This document shows positions 1 through 11,050 of a DNA stretch of 64,000 bases, one piece after another. How positions within the stretch are numbered: position 1 is the stretch's first letter; the number at the start of each line of letters is the position of its first letter. The notes beneath the pieces are model-generated. The model ran no database searches. It was given only the letters and a program-made list of their open reading frames with translations, and had not been told where the DNA came from. Source of the stretch: Ahaetulla prasina (lineage: Eukaryota; Chordata; Lepidosauria; Squamata; Colubridae); the NCBI RefSeq assembly GCF_028640845.1, contig NC_080546.1:82002257-82066256 (forward strand). The letters are read 5' to 3'. Made by a program: the position numbers and the translations under genes.

Positions 1-1917
1 TATAAAAAGTGGAAAGAGGGGCAAATAACTAAGGCAGAATATCAGCAAATAGCCGAGCCTGTAAAGATGAAGTGAGGAAAGCTAAGGCTCACAATGAACA
101 AAGGCTAGTGACAAAAGTAAAAAATAATAAAAAAAGCTTCTTCCAACATGTTAAAAACAAGAAAAAAGTCAAGGAAACAATTGGCCCATTGCTGGGAGAA
201 AGTGGCAAGAAGATGACAAGCAACAGGAGAAAGCAGATCTACTTAACTCATATTTTGCATCTGTCTTTACACAAAAGGAAAAACAATCCAACCTATCAAA
301 ACAGCACTACAAAAACAGATTAGAAACACAAGTTAAAATAGGGAAGAAAATGGTAAGTGAACACCTGTCTACCCTAGACGAGTTCAAATCACCAGGACCG
401 GATGGATTACACCCCAAGGTTCTGAAGGAACTGGCAGACGTGATCTCAGAACCACTGAACTATATCTTTCAAAGATCCTGGAGCACAGGGAGCTGCCAGA
501 GGACTGGAAAAGAGCTGATGTAGTTCCCATCTTCAAAAAGGAAAAAACAGATCCAGGAAACTACAGACCTATCAGTCTGACCTCAATACCGGGAAGATTC
601 TGGAAAAGATAATCAAGCAACGAATCACGAACACCTAGAAGCAAACAAAGTAATAACCAAAAGCCAACATGGGTTTGTCAAAACAGATCATGCCAGACTA
701 ATCTTATCGCATTCTTTGACAAAATGACAAAATTAGTAGACCAGAGGAATGCTGTTGATATAATTTACTTGGACTTCAGTAAAGCATTTGATAAAGTAGA
801 CCATAACCTACTACTAGATAAAGTAGAAAAATGTGGGTTAGACAGCACCACCACCAGATGGATTCGTAACTGGCTGACCAACCGCACTCAACGTGTAGTC
901 CTCAACGGAACTACATCCACATGGAGGAAGTATGCAGTGGAGTACCCCAAGGCTCTGTTTTAGGCCCAGTACTCTTCAACATCTTCATCAATGACTTGGA
1001 CGAGGGATAGATGGGGAACTCATCAAATTTGCAGATGACACCAAGCTGGCAGGAATAGCCAACACTCCAGAAGATAGGCTCAAGTTACAGAAAGATCTTG
1101 ACAGACTTGAACATTGGGCGCTATCTAACAAAATGAAATTCAACAGTGAAAAAGTAAGGTTCTACATTTAGGCCAAAAACAAAATGCACCAGTACCATAT
1201 ATGTGGTACCTTGCTCAATAGTAGTACCTGTGAGAGGGATCTTGGAGTCCTAGTGGATAACCATCTAGATATGAGCCAGCAGTGTGCAGCAGCTGTTAAA
1301 AAGCCAACACAGTTCTGGGCTGCATAAACAGAGGATAGAATCAAGATCACGTGAAGTGCTAGTACCACTTTATAATGCCTTGGTAAGGCCACACTTGGAA
1401 TATTGCATCCAGTTTTGGTCGCCACGATGTAAAAAAGATGTTGAGACTCTAGAAAGAGTGCAGAGAAGAGCAACAAAGATGATTAGGGGACTGGAGGATA
1501 AAACATATGAAGAACGGTTGCAGGAACTGGGTATGTCTAGTTTAACAAAAAGAAGGACCAGGGGAGACATGATAGCAGTGTTCCAATATCTCAGGGGCTG
1601 CCACAGAGAAGTGGGAGTTGGGCTGTTCTCCAGAGCACCTGAGGGTAGAACAAGAAGCAATGGGTGGAAACTGATCAAGGAAAGAAGCAACTTAGAACTA
1701 AGGAGAAATTTCCTGACAGTTAGAACAATAAGTGGAACGACTTGCCTTCAGAAGTTGTGAATGCTCCAACACTGGAAATTTTTAAGAAAATGTTGGATAA
1801 CCATCTGACTGAGATGGTGTAGGGTTTCCTGCCTGGGCAGGGGGTTGGACTAGAAGGCCTCCAAGATCCCTTCCAACTCTGATGTTATGTTATGTTATGT
1901 TATGTTATGTTATGTTA
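1..1917 (+). mobile_element. CR1 LINE, 3' two-thirds of ORF2 plus 3' end
   Basis: Conceptual translation in shifting frames gives LINE reverse transcriptase blocks: DPGNYRPISL near 550-580, VDIIYLDFSKAFDKVDH near 755-805 and FADDTKLAG near 1,027-1,053 (catalytic ADD). The C-terminal block [19 protein letters not shown] lies at about 1,374-1,430. The 3' end GGTTGGACTAGAAGGCCTCC is the CR1 hallmark and runs into a TTATG pentamer tail (about 1,882-1,917). Several frameshifts and stops break the ORF, so the copy is dead. The 5' part lies outside the window. Confidence 0.93.
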
Positions 1918-2253
1918 AATTGTAACAAAAACACCCAGATATGCTAGCTGCTACTTTTGACAATCTTATCAATCCCAGGTTACACTGTCATCAAAGGGAT
2001 TTAGAAATAGTTCCTCTCTCTGTAGATTTAGGTCCTTCTTTCTGAGCATCGTGAAATTTTCCCTCATTTTTTTTCTTTTGAGGTCACTTCCACCCTTCTC
2101 ATAACGTCAGTCACATTGCTGAAGATAAGTTGATATACTGTAAATGTACACGCACATGCTTGCTATTCCCTTTTCTTCTTCAAACGGAACTTCCAGAACC
2201 TGCCCTGATTGTGGAAAAGGAAAGGAAACTGACAGGGTTCCAAATAGTACATC
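1918..2253. other. unassigned AT-rich spacer
   Basis: No coding, repeat-end or RNA signature recognised. It contains short T-rich runs only. Confidence 0.5.
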
Positions 2254-2640
2254 TGTAGTAAACAAAACTCTGAGGCAGATAGGTTCCTCAAAGAATAGCT
2301 TTATTGGATATTTCCAATTGGCACAATTCTGGTGAAAACTGGAGTTCTAAAGACTCCTGTGGTTTTCACTTAATTCAAAGTAAAAGTTTTTTCCCCTTCT
2401 CCAAACAATCAGTCACATGGTCCAATCAAGGTGCCGTCTGGTCGCCTGGTAACATCACTCCTCCTCTTTCTGACCAGGTGTGAGAATGTCCTTGGTTCCC
2501 AAGAGAACGTATTTTGTTTTGACCACAAACCCCAGCTATCTCCATTCCCCCCTCCCTACCCCTGAGCTCCAGTGTGGCAAAATTAAAGCTCCAAGATCGC
2601 TCAGACATGCTGTGAGAATTTCTCACGGTCCACTCTGCCC
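2254..2640 (-). mobile_element. possible solo LTR, boundaries unsure
   Basis: On the minus strand the block ends with an AATAAAG polyadenylation signal (about 2,299-2,305 on +), followed by a U5-like end finishing ACTACA. A palindromic GAGAATTTCTC lies near the other end. I could not find a convincing pair of direct repeats, so this is a weak call. It could be another kind of interspersed repeat. Confidence 0.3.
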
Positions 2641-3070
2641 TTCTTACAACTTTTTTTGGGGCAGGCGAGACATCAGTAAGTGAATAAACTCAGATGGTTC
2701 TAATAAACGGCCCTGTTAATGAGCATCGCAATTGCCTCCAGCGTGCTCCTAGTCGATTTTTCAAGGATTAATTGGAGCCAGATGGAAGAAGACAGCACAT
2801 GGGTGCCTTGCTTAATTGTCCCGATTGTTGATGAAGCCAATATTTGTGTAGCAAAGGGCAAATACGTATTCCCATATGCAAATTAAAATCTCAACGCAAC
2901 ACAGTTAGAAAAATCATTTGAAGTGGTAACGGGTAACCCGAATGGATAACAACTGGTAGATGCAACAAGGTGGGTGGTAGGTTTTTGTATCTCTCTATTG
3001 CCGTTTATGGTTTTAATTTTAGAAATGTTCATGTCGGTGTTCCAGAAAACCCTCCTTGCAGAAAAGATAC
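2641..3070. other. unassigned single-copy-looking DNA
   Basis: No repeat terminus, ORF or RNA signature recognised between the possible LTR and the clear LTR starting at 3,071. Confidence 0.5.
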
Positions 3071-3566
3071 TGTCATGTCCCACTCCTCCTCTGACGGCCA
3101 GGACGGGGAAGTCCGTATCAAGGGTGCCTCTGCAGCTTTGCCAAAGTTCTGTCAGAGTCCTCAGGGCAGGCAGGAGACCAGGATGTGACTTCAGCAATCC
3201 AATTTAGACTTTGCCTGACTCAAAGAATGCCAGAAAGCAGATCCTTTATATAGACCATGGGGTGTGGCTCCATGACTCAGCACTTATTCAGGCCTGCCCC
3301 TCCCTTCCTTTTGCTGACGTCGCCTCTCCACTCTCCGGAAGCGTGGGTCCCTCCAGCCTCCAGCTGCCGGCAATTCCAGCTCGTGACTGGCTTCACACTC
3401 CCCAGGCTCACATGCTGTGGGGGAGGGGCCCAGCTGCTCCGTTTGTCCGGGCATGGTGCCAGGACTGGGGGCTGGAGGCATGCCAGGACATTCTTCTGCA
3501 CTATCAGCATCCGGTAGGAGACGAGAAGGGCCCGGCTGCGGAGAGGGGGGCGAGCGAGGCACAACA
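3071..3566 (-). mobile_element. solo LTR (TGTTGTG family), 496 bp
   Basis: The block starts TGTCATG and ends CACAACA and is flanked on both sides by GATAC (3,066-3,070 and 3,567-3,571), a perfect 5-bp target-site duplication. A TATA-like TATATAAAGG is readable on the minus strand at about 3,240-3,255, giving the transcription direction. It is closely similar to the copy at 49,073-49,599. No internal retroelement sequence is attached, so LTR-LTR recombination probably removed it. Confidence 0.9.
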
Positions 3567-3799
3567 GATACCGAAGCAAACATCTTTCAAAGTTCTTTTA
3601 CTAGCATGGGTAAACTGGCACAGTTGGATGAAATCCGAATCTGGGGATCCTTGTTCCTCCCTCAGTAATACAAATGCCAAAATCCCCACCCTCATGACCG
3701 CTCTGCCGATCACATGCTCCAATCTCCAACTGTCCCATCTCGAGACATCACTCCGGCCACTCCTTTTCCAGATGTGGGCTCAGCCTGACCTTAACTGGC

Positions 3800-4425
3800 T
3801 GTTGTGGTCCGCCAGCAGCCTACGGTGCTGGTGGCGGAATCGGACAGTGATGAGGTGGAGGCGAGGCCAGGGCCATCGAGAAATGGGGTGTGGACTCCAG
3901 AGCCTCCAGGGCCTGAGAGTAGTGAGAGTGAGGTGCGGACTCCAGAGCCTCCAGAGGCTGAGAGTAGCGAGGAGGAGGAGGAACTGGGAGAGCTTGTCCC
4001 TAATGCCTGAATGAGAAGAGCTGCCAAGAGGCAGGAGCAGCTCAAGCAGAGATCACCTCAGGGGTAGGGCCAAGAGATAATTGGCCCCACCCATAAGGTT
4101 TAAAAGGGGACCGGCATCGGTGTCTCAGTTTGCCAGAAAACAACATTGGAGCTGCGCTCGTCCCATTCTCTGCTCTGGATGTTTCTCTGAGAAGACTTTG
4201 GCAGCTGTCCATTCTCTGCTCGAGATGCTTATCTGCAAAGGACTTTGGCAATTATCTAAATTGGACCAGGTTGGAGATAATGACAGACTGTTTTGTGTGA
4301 GAAGCCTTTGCTTACTTTGGAGTTTCACGATGCTGGGAACAGGTCAATTCCCAGCTGTTTGAATAAATTTTATTTTTTATTAAGGGCTGCGTTTGTTGCT
4401 ACCTGCTCAGGTCTGGGTCACAACA
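3800..4425 (+). mobile_element. solo LTR (TGTTGTG family), 626 bp
   Basis: Starts TGTTGTGGTCCGCC and ends GGGTCACAACA, with CTGGC before and CCGGC after: a 5-bp duplication with one mismatch. A TATA-like TTTAAAAG lies near 4,098 and AATAAA near 4,363, in the order expected for U3-R-U5. The first 210 bases are open in one frame and encode an acidic, proline-rich peptide with repeated TPEPP, also seen in copies at 20,127 and 39,233. Length matches the 39,233 copy (625 bp). Confidence 0.9.
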
Positions 4426-4798
4426 CCGGCAGGAAGAATGTTATTATGTCTAATAGCCTCTTATACCACCAACCCCTTCTCCTACTTTCCCACACAGGAG
4501 AAAGTGGCAGCGTGTGGAAGCCTTCGGCCTAGTATGGCTTCCAAAGCTGACGGGCGTCCACCCCCCTTGCAGAAGAAAACACATCCTGGAAAACAAAACA
4601 GACAAAAATGCAAAAGATCGGGTTAACGCCCAGTATGCGTTCTCCTAACCCACTCTCCCCCATCCAGGAGGACCCTTAGGTTTCTCAGGGAATTTATCAT
4701 CAAATTGCTTGACTAGAGAACCAGCATTCACATCCCAGCTTTTCACCCAAGTAGCTTCAGACAGTTCAGTTACTCCAAAATTTTGCGTGTCGTACAAT
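4426..4798. other. unassigned spacer
   Basis: Short spurious ORFs only. No recognised repeat terminus or conserved protein. Confidence 0.45.
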
Positions 4799-5176
4799 GC
4801 AGGTAGTCTCCGGTTTACAACAGTTTGTTTAGTGACCGTTCGAAGTTAGAAGGTCACTGAAAAAAGTGACTTACGGCTGTTTTTCACGCTTACGACTGTT
4901 GCTGCTTCTCCATGGTCACGTGATCCAAATTCAGACCTTTGGCAACTGACTCATACTTATGACAATTGCACTGTCCTGGCCACTTTCCGATAAGCAAAGT
5001 CAATGGGGAAACCAGATTCACTTAACAACCATGTCGCTAAGTTAAAAACTGCAGTGATTCACTGAAAACTGTGGTAAGAAAGATCGTAAAATGAGAACAA
5101 ACTCACTTAACAAATGTCTTCATATAGCAGCATAAATTTCAGGCTCAATTGTGGTTGTAAATCAAGGACTACTATA
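4799..5176. mobile_element. non-autonomous DNA transposon (CAGGTAGTC ends)
   Basis: Begins CAGGTAGTCTCCGG and ends AAGGACTACTATA, imperfect inverted termini. The body has the TTAAGTGA/TCACTTAA-rich text typical of a common squamate MITE. A 3' fragment of the same element lies at 22,912-23,056, ending GGACTACCTGT. Superfamily not determined. Confidence 0.65.
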
Positions 5177-5361
5177 CATACTATTTTTTTTACTCTTTCA
5201 AACAGCACTGATTTTCTTTCTCGGATCCTAAAGCTATCCAATAAAAAATGGACATTACTATCAATTTTGCTCATTGCTAACTGGAGCAGAGGCAGGAACT
5301 ATGAGTGCAACCTATCCTAAACCAAACTAAGAAATATGTCCAAACCATGAATGAAAGCTAA
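5177..5361. other. unassigned short spacer
   Basis: Nothing recognised. Confidence 0.4.
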
Positions 5362-6000
5362 TATAACAACAACAACAACAACAACAACAGAGTTGGAAGG
5401 GACCTTGGAGGCCTTCTAGTCCAACCCCCTGCCCAGGAAGGAAACCCTACACCATCTCAGACAGATGGTTATCCAACATTGTCTTACAAATTTCCAGTGT
5501 TCGAGCATTCACAACTTCTGCAGGCAAGTCGTTCCACTTATTAATTGTTCTAACTGTCAGGAAATTTCTCTTTAGTTCTCAGTTGCTTCTTTCCTTGATC
5601 AGTTTCCACCCATTGCTTCTTTTCTACCCTCAGATGCTCTGGAGAACAGCCCGACTCCCTCTTCTTTGTGGCAACCCCTGAGATATTGGAACACAGCTAT
5701 CATGTCTCCCCTGGTTCTTCTTTTTATTAAACTAGACATACCCAGTTCCTGCAACCGTTCGTCATATGTTTTAGCCTCCAGTCCCCTAATCATCTCTGTT
5801 GCTCTTCTCTGCACTCTTTCTAGAGTCTCCACATCTTTTTTACATTGTGGCGACCAAAATTGGATGCAGTATTCCAAGTGTGGCCTTACCAAGGCCTTAT
5901 AAAGTGGCACTAACACTTCACGTGATCTTGATTCTATCCCTCTGTTTATGCAGCCCAGAACTGTGTTGGCTTTTTTAGCAGCTGCTGCACACTGCTGCAC
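5362..6000 (-). mobile_element. CR1 LINE 3' fragment
   Basis: An AAC trinucleotide run (5,362-5,389) is the reverse of the 3' tail. The reverse complement then gives the CR1 3' end and the ORF2 C-terminus in an almost open frame (5,599-6,000), including [11 protein letters not shown] and [16 protein letters not shown]. The frame ends early in the EGR region, so the copy is truncated at its 5' end and broken. Highly similar to 1-1,917, 31,351-31,815 and 53,895-55,035. Confidence 0.9.
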
Positions 6001-6404
6001 CGGTTGCTACCAGTGTAACAACCGGTTCGCTGAGCATACTGGTATAGCGGTATAGCTGTATTGTCGGAGCAAACCGGTTTGCTCTCAGCTGATTGTCGGA
6101 GCTATCAGTTCAGCCGAATTGGACAGAACCAGCTGAATCCCACCCCTGCCATATACCATAACATCATTCCCCCTTCCCCTTTTTCCTGCAAAAAGTCAAT
6201 AAGGAGTTTCCAATCATAGTTAAATTTAGACAATGTCCTATCTCTAATTAAAGTAGTCAGCTTGGTTGTCTTAGCAAGCTCAATTGTCTTCACTTTCCAT
6301 TCCTTCATAGTGGGTGGAGTTGAATCTTTTCACCTTTGTACACTATTTTCGGAGAAGTTTCAGGATCTCCCTGGATCATAGAGCCTACATTTTTCTAGGC
6401 TGAA

Positions 6405-7085
6405 CCACAGATAGAAACAGAATAATACAATTGGAAGGGACCTTGAAGGTCTTGTAGTCCAACTCCCTGCCCAGGTAGGAGACCCTGTATCTTTTCAGAC
6501 AAATGCCTGTCCAATCTCTTCTTGAAAACCTCCAGTGAGTAGGGGTGAGCTGCTGGGGTTTTCCAGGGAGAACCTCTAGCTAAGATTCTGTGCAGTTCGA
6601 AGAACCCCCAAATCCCATTCTTGGCTGGCCCTGCCCTTTCCTGCCCTTCCCATCCTGCCCCACCCCTCCCAGGAGTCCCCACATGGCCCATTTTGGATGC
6701 AGGTAAGTGCAGGATGCGCGCGGAGCCTTGGGGAGGACAAAAGGGCCTCCGGAGCCTGGGGAAACCATTTTTGCCCTCCCAGGGATTCAAGGAAAGCCTC
6801 CAGAGCCCGGGGAGGGAAAAATGGCCCCCCACTGTGGTGCAGGAGGCTGACTAGGCCACGCCCACCATGGCCATGCCCACCCAGCAACCTGGCAGAGAAC
6901 CCCTTGCTAAAATTTTTGAAGCCCACCCCTGCCAGGGAGGGAGTACCTACAAGGAGGCAAGCCCTTCTACTGATTAATTGTTCTCTCTGTTGGATAATTT
7001 CTCCTTATTTTTAATTTAGATTTCACCTTCGTAAGTTTCCATTCATTGCTTCTTATCCTGCCTTTAGGTGCTTTGGCAACCACCT
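6405..7085 (-). mobile_element. CR1 LINE fragment split by a hAT-type element
   Basis: 6,405-6,539 is the reversed CR1 3' end (GTTGGAAG-type block with TAGTCCAACTCCCTGCCC) and the CR1 text resumes at 6,932 (GGGAGTACC..., then CTGATTAATTGTTC) to about 7,085. The intervening 392 bp are the hAT-type element, so CR1 is the older insertion. Confidence 0.85.
6540..6931 (-). mobile_element. hAT-type MITE (GGGGTGGGCTTC family)
   Basis: Flanked by CCAGTGAG (6,532-6,539) and CCAGGGAG (6,932-6,939), an 8-bp duplication with one mismatch, as expected for hAT transposition. Ends read TAGGGGTGAGC on the left and GCCCACCCCTG on the right. Non-coding, rich in GCCTCC/GGGAGG blocks; the longer ORFs across it are chance. 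Related copies: 8,583-13,565 and 45,557-45,984. Confidence 0.85.
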
Positions 7086-7789
7086 CAGCAAAAGAACACA
7101 TTCGAACAGATCCAAAAAAAAAGATATTCAAAATCTACAATGCATTTCCTCCCTTAGTGATGAGACCCAATTACTTGGCTGGCGCTCAGATGCTTTTAAA
7201 CACGATTTCCAAGAATCTTTTGAGAAGTGGAACGTCTCATCGAGATCTGTAAAATAGAATAATATACCCTCAGAAACCTGTCAAACAAAACGGAAGCGTA
7301 AAGATTCATAATTCGTTCCTCGCTTGCTTCTATTTAGTTGTTTTGCTCTTCACCGAAGACGCTTGTTCAGAATTGGGACTGGTACTTGGTTTATTTTATT
7401 TCCTTAAAAAAAAAAAAAAGCACTCCAAATTGAAAAGTTCATTGTATTCTACTCAAGTAATCTTAAGAAAATACATTCTTTAGTCCTATTTCGAAATCTG
7501 CCCTCCACATTAGGCAGAAAAATTAACTTGACATTTAAAGTTTAAATAATGCACAAGCCAGTTCTAAGACGTTGTTCTTCTGTGGAAATGAATGTTAACA
7601 TTATGCTAAACTGTCTAACATTAAAATGTAAGTCTTTTGGGAAGTGTTTTTTCTACTTCAGCTCATCCAGGTATAAACTAGGTAATAGCACCTACAAAAA
7701 TACAACTTCTTAATTAACGAGACCTAATTTTGGTGGAATAATTAGCTTACCTTAACACAAAACAGGCACTTAAGTTTCATAAACCTCTG
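7086..7789. other. unassigned AT-rich spacer
   Basis: No repeat terminus, RNA or coding signal recognised. Contains a 13-base A run near 7,407. Confidence 0.5.
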
Positions 7790-8052
7790 GTAGCCTCTGG
7801 TGGCTCAGCAGACTAAGTCTGTCTGTTATTAACACAGCTGCTTGCAATTACTGCAGGTTCGAGTCCCACCAGGCCCGAGGTCGACTCAGCCTTCCATCCT
7901 TTATAAGGTAGGTAAAATGAGGACCCAGATTGTTGGGGGCAATAAAGTTGACTTTGTATATAATATACAAATGGATGAAGACTATTGCTTAATACAGTGT
8001 AGGCCGCCCTGAGTCTTCGGAGAAGGGCGGGATATAAATTCAAATTAAAATA
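7790..8052 (+). mobile_element. tRNA-derived SINE with L2-like 3' end
   Basis: The head carries an A-box-like TGGCTCAGCAGACTAAG and a clear B box GGTTCGAGTCC, as in RNA polymerase III promoters. The body GTAGGTAAAATGAGGACCC is shared with the SINEs at 21,309, 19,622, 19,821 and 55,166. The end CCGCCCTGAGTCTTCGGAGA then GGGCGGGATATAAAT matches the 3' hairpin of the L2 LINE at 44,890-44,935, suggesting L2 mobilised it. It is a SINE, not a functional tRNA gene: the tRNA body downstream of the B box is not kept. Confidence 0.88.
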
Positions 8053-8574
8053 ACAAGATTCCCAGCCTTAAATTCAATGAATAGCTTTGTAAGTTGCCAA
8101 ACAAAATGTACAACATTATTAGAAGGTCAACCCAGAATCGAATCTGAATTAAAATCTTCCATTAAAATCATCCTTCCAATGCATTGTGCTTTTTTTTTTT
8201 TAACATAGCAAAACTTTTCTTCTTCCTTTCTGCTCACTTTTTTTCTCACCTTTGCTTGATTTTTCTTTCCATCAAGTGCAGTTTCCAATTGCCTAAATAT
8301 TTTCCAATTGACCAGAGCTGGGGAATTCTGGGAATTGAAGTCCACACATCTTAAAAGTTGCGGGTCAGATATATCATTCCCTTGAAGGGAAAGAAAGAAA
8401 GAAAGAAAGAAAGAAAGGAAGGAAGGAAGGAAGGAAGGAAGGAAGGAAGGTGTACATTTTCTTCACAGCTTCACAGCATCGATTTATAGTCTTCCACTCT
8501 TCCCGAATGATACATTTTGCAGAAATGGCATAGTTCATTAATCTTTGGGGTCAAATTATGGCCGTAGTCTTTAG
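8053..8574. other. spacer with MITE remnant and GAAA/GGAA microsatellite
   Basis: 8,312-8,360 contains GGGGAATTCTGGGAATTGAA, an arm of the fold-back MITE seen intact at 30,019 and 30,540. 8,390-8,450 is a microsatellite, first AAAG then AAGG tetramers. The rest is unassigned. Confidence 0.6.
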
Positions 8575-8821
8575 ACAGTGGGCAGGGATGGGCTTCAAAA
8601 ATTTTACCAAGGGGTTCTGTACCCAGTTGTTGGGTGGGTGTGGCCATGGTAGGCATGGACTAGTCGGCCTCCCGCACCATGGCAGGGATGGCATTTTTGC
8701 CTTCCCCCCGGCTCTGGAGGCTTTCCTTGAGCCTCTGGGAGGGCGAGAACAGCCTCCCCAGGCTCTGGAGGCCCTCTGGAGTTCTTCTCAAACTTCCTGT
8801 AGGCCAGTTTTTCACCCTCCC

Positions 8822-8999
8822 TGTAATGTATCTTTAAATATTTTGGCGGGAAACAAGCACGTTGCTGATTGGTTGAAGCCGCCGGTTAAACTGTATATAA
8901 GGAGAGGTTTTTCCCCAGCCCGGTTGCTGGGTTCACCATATAGTAAAGAGCTGTTGTCACTATCCTGGTCTCCTGCCTCGTTATTGCCCGAATCTAACA
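8822..8999 (+). repeat. 5' LTR of Gypsy element 1
   Basis: 178 bp, TGTAATG...TCTAACA. A TATA-like TGTATATAAGG lies near 8,891 and AGTAAAG (AATAAAG in the 3' copy) near 8,942. Followed by one C and then TGGCGACGAAGG. Confidence 0.95.
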
Positions 9000-9000
9000 C

Positions 9001-9018
9001 TGGCGACGAAGGTGGGAT
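9001..9018 (+). promoter_or_regulatory. primer-binding site of Gypsy element 1
   Basis: TGGCGACGAAGGTGGGA begins one base after the LTR. A PBS starting TGG pairs with the CCA end of a tRNA; I cannot name the tRNA. Gypsy element 2 has the same TGGCGACGAAGGTG at 60,018. Confidence 0.8.
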
Positions 9019-9097
9019 ATCGAGGTTAAGAGCACCAGGAACGAGCTGAACGCACGAAAGAACCGAACCCAGCAAAGCTCAGGGCAGAATCGCAGCG

Positions 9098-11050
9098 ATG
9101 GCCAGCTACACTCCGCCCGCGCCGTTTGACCCATCCAGGGAGAAATGGGGAACGTACATGACCCGTTTCGAGAGCTTCCTGGAGGCAAACGAACTGCAAG
9201 GAGTCCCAGACAACCGCAAAAGGGCATATTTCCTGAGCCACTGCGGTCCCGAGGTCATCGACATCGCGGAAGCCCTGGCAGAGCCAACGCCGGTACAATC
9301 GGTATCGTGGCAAACTCTGCAAAATCTATTGAAGAACCATTTCGCGCCTACACCGTCCAAGTACGTACGGCGTTTTGAATTTGGAGAGCGCAGACAGCAA
9401 GAGGGCGAATCCATCAGCGAGTACATGGCCGCCCTGAGGAAAGCCTCCAAAGATTGTGGGTACCGAGACTTGGACGAGGAGCTGTTAGAGCAACTCATCC
9501 GTGGGGTCAGAGACATTCGTTTGCGGAGGCGGCTGCTATCAAAAAGCAATCTAACGCTGGCAAACGCTCTGGACGAAGCCAGAGCTCACGAGATGTCCAC
9601 CCAAGCGGCGGAAACCCTACAAAAGCCACTCACGCCAACGGCGAGCGCGAAATCAACCCCGGTCCACAACGAAGAAATCCAGACCGAATCAGACGGCGAG
9701 GATGAGGAAGGAGTTTGCCTCACCGAGAGAAGGGGCAAAGAAGACCGGGATGAATGCGGAAGTTGCGGAGGGCAACACCAGCGTCAACGATGCAAGTTCA
9801 AGGACGCTACATGTCGGCGGTGCGAGAAGAAGGGGCACCTGGCTCAAGTCTGTCGAGCACCCCAACCTTCCTGCCGAAAATTCAAACCAACCAATCAGAG
9901 CGCAGGATCGGCAAGGCGACCCGCGATTGGTCCAAACAAAAAGGGCGCGAATTCAAATCGAACGACCGTGATAATAGGCCGTGCGGCAACCCGCGTCGAG
10001 AAGAAAATCTTCACAAAACCGAAAATCGAAGGAGTGCCGTGCCGACTAGAAGTGGACACAGGGTCAGCGATCACAATCATGTCCTGGGACACTTTTGCGA
10101 AAGCTTTGCCGAGAATCGCCAAACGCAAACTGCAAACACAGCGGCTACGAGTGCACGACTACCAAGGGAATCGCATCCCTGTTCGAGGGACCACCTCCGT
10201 CCGCGTCGAGTACGGACCACACAAGAAGACCCTGCCCATCACGATAGTCGAAGGGACCCTACCAAGTTTGTTGGGACTAGACTGGTTCCGTGCATTGGGC
10301 ATGGGAGTGACTGGCATCTACAGAAGTGACTTTAACCTAAAAGACACACTCATGAACGAGTTCGAAGATGTCTTCAAGGACTGCCTGGGCAAGTACAAGG
10401 GGACCCCTATTTCTTTCAATTTAGACCCCCAGGTAGCCCCCATTCGGTTAAAGGCAAGGAGAGTCCCTTTTGCCCTTAAACCCAAGATTGACAAGGAGAT
10501 AGACAAGCTCATCAGTCAGGGGATACTAGTGCCAGTTGATCACGCAAAGTGGGAGACGCCAATCGTCACACCAGTGAAATCAGATGGGTCAGTTAGAATC
10601 TGCGCTGACTACAAGGCAACGTTAAACAAAGCCTTGCAAAAAAGCGCTTACCCGGTCCCCGTGGTACAACACTTGCTGCACTCGCTGGGGCAAGGGCACG
10701 TTTTTGCCAAATTAGATTTGGCCCAGGCCTATCAACAACTGCCTGTAGATGCCAACACAGCCGAAGCCCAGACAATTGTGACCCACAGAGGTGCGTTCAA
10801 GTGTACCCGGTTGCAGTTTGGGGTGAGTGTGGCACCTGGTCTATTCCAAAATTTAATGGAGCGACTTCTGCAAGGGCTCCCGGGGGTAGTCCCCTATTTC
10901 GATGATGTATTGATATCAGCCGAAAATTTAGAAGAATTGGGGGAGCGTTTGAGAAAAGTTCTGGGCATTTTCCGGTCAGCCGGTCTAAAGGTTAAAGTGA
11001 ACAAATGCCAGATAGGGGTAGAATCAGAGAGTTCTTGGGCTACAGAATAG
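9098..11050 (+). CDS. Gypsy 1 gag-protease-RT polyprotein, frameshifted at its end
   Basis: 650 codons open from the ATG at 9,098, the first good start after the PBS. Residues about 1-210 are capsid-like gag. Two zinc knuckles follow: C220-X2-C-X3-H-X4-C232 and C239-X2-C-X4-H-X4-C252. The aspartic protease has DTGS at 320-323 and LLGLDW near 391. The reverse transcriptase spans about 440-640 with QFGVSVAP and the catalytic YFDD at 600-603. gag and pol are fused without a frame change. The last nine codons are out of frame: a one-base loss near 11,020-11,030 moves the rest of RT and RNase H into the frame of the next ORF. The encoded enzymes would act in cytoplasmic particles in a working copy. 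Confidence 0.93.
   Translation: MASYTPPAPFDPSREKWGTYMTRFESFLEANELQGVPDNRKRAYFLSHCGPEVIDIAEALAEPTPVQSVSWQTLQNLLKNHFAPTPSKYVRRFEFGERRQQEGESISEYMAALRKASKDCGYRDLDEELLEQLIRGVRDIRLRRRLLSKSNLTLANALDEARAHEMSTQAAETLQKPLTPTASAKSTPVHNEEIQTESDGEDEEGVCLTERRGKEDRDECGSCGGQHQRQRCKFKDATCRRCEKKGHLAQVCRAPQPSCRKFKPTNQSAGSARRPAIGPNKKGANSNRTTVIIGRAATRVEKKIFTKPKIEGVPCRLEVDTGSAITIMSWDTFAKALPRIAKRKLQTQRLRVHDYQGNRIPVRGTTSVRVEYGPHKKTLPITIVEGTLPSLLGLDWFRALGMGVTGIYRSDFNLKDTLMNEFEDVFKDCLGKYKGTPISFNLDPQVAPIRLKARRVPFALKPKIDKEIDKLISQGILVPVDHAKWETPIVTPVKSDGSVRICADYKATLNKALQKSAYPVPVVQHLLHSLGQGHVFAKLDLAQAYQQLPVDANTAEAQTIVTHRGAFKCTRLQFGVSVAPGLFQNLMERLLQGLPGVVPYFDDVLISAENLEELGERLRKVLGIFRSAGLKVKVNKCQIGVESESSWATE

Noticed and set aside
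2254..2669. ACATC on both sides as the target duplication of a solo LTR
   Set aside because: The right edge would not end in the expected CA/TG; a 5-bp match within this length is likely by chance. Kept only as a weak LTR call.
3211..4014. 267-codon plus-strand ORF as a host gene
   Set aside because: It spans two oppositely directed solo LTRs and the unique DNA between them; no domain.
6395..6926. 145- and 116-codon minus ORFs near 6.4-6.9 kb
   Set aside because: They read through the junction of CR1 and a GC-rich MITE; no conservation expected.
7790..8052. tRNA gene suggested by A and B boxes
   Set aside because: Only the promoter-like head is kept; the body and L2-like 3' end show it is a SINE. 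The same holds at 21,309, 19,821, 31,855 and 55,166.
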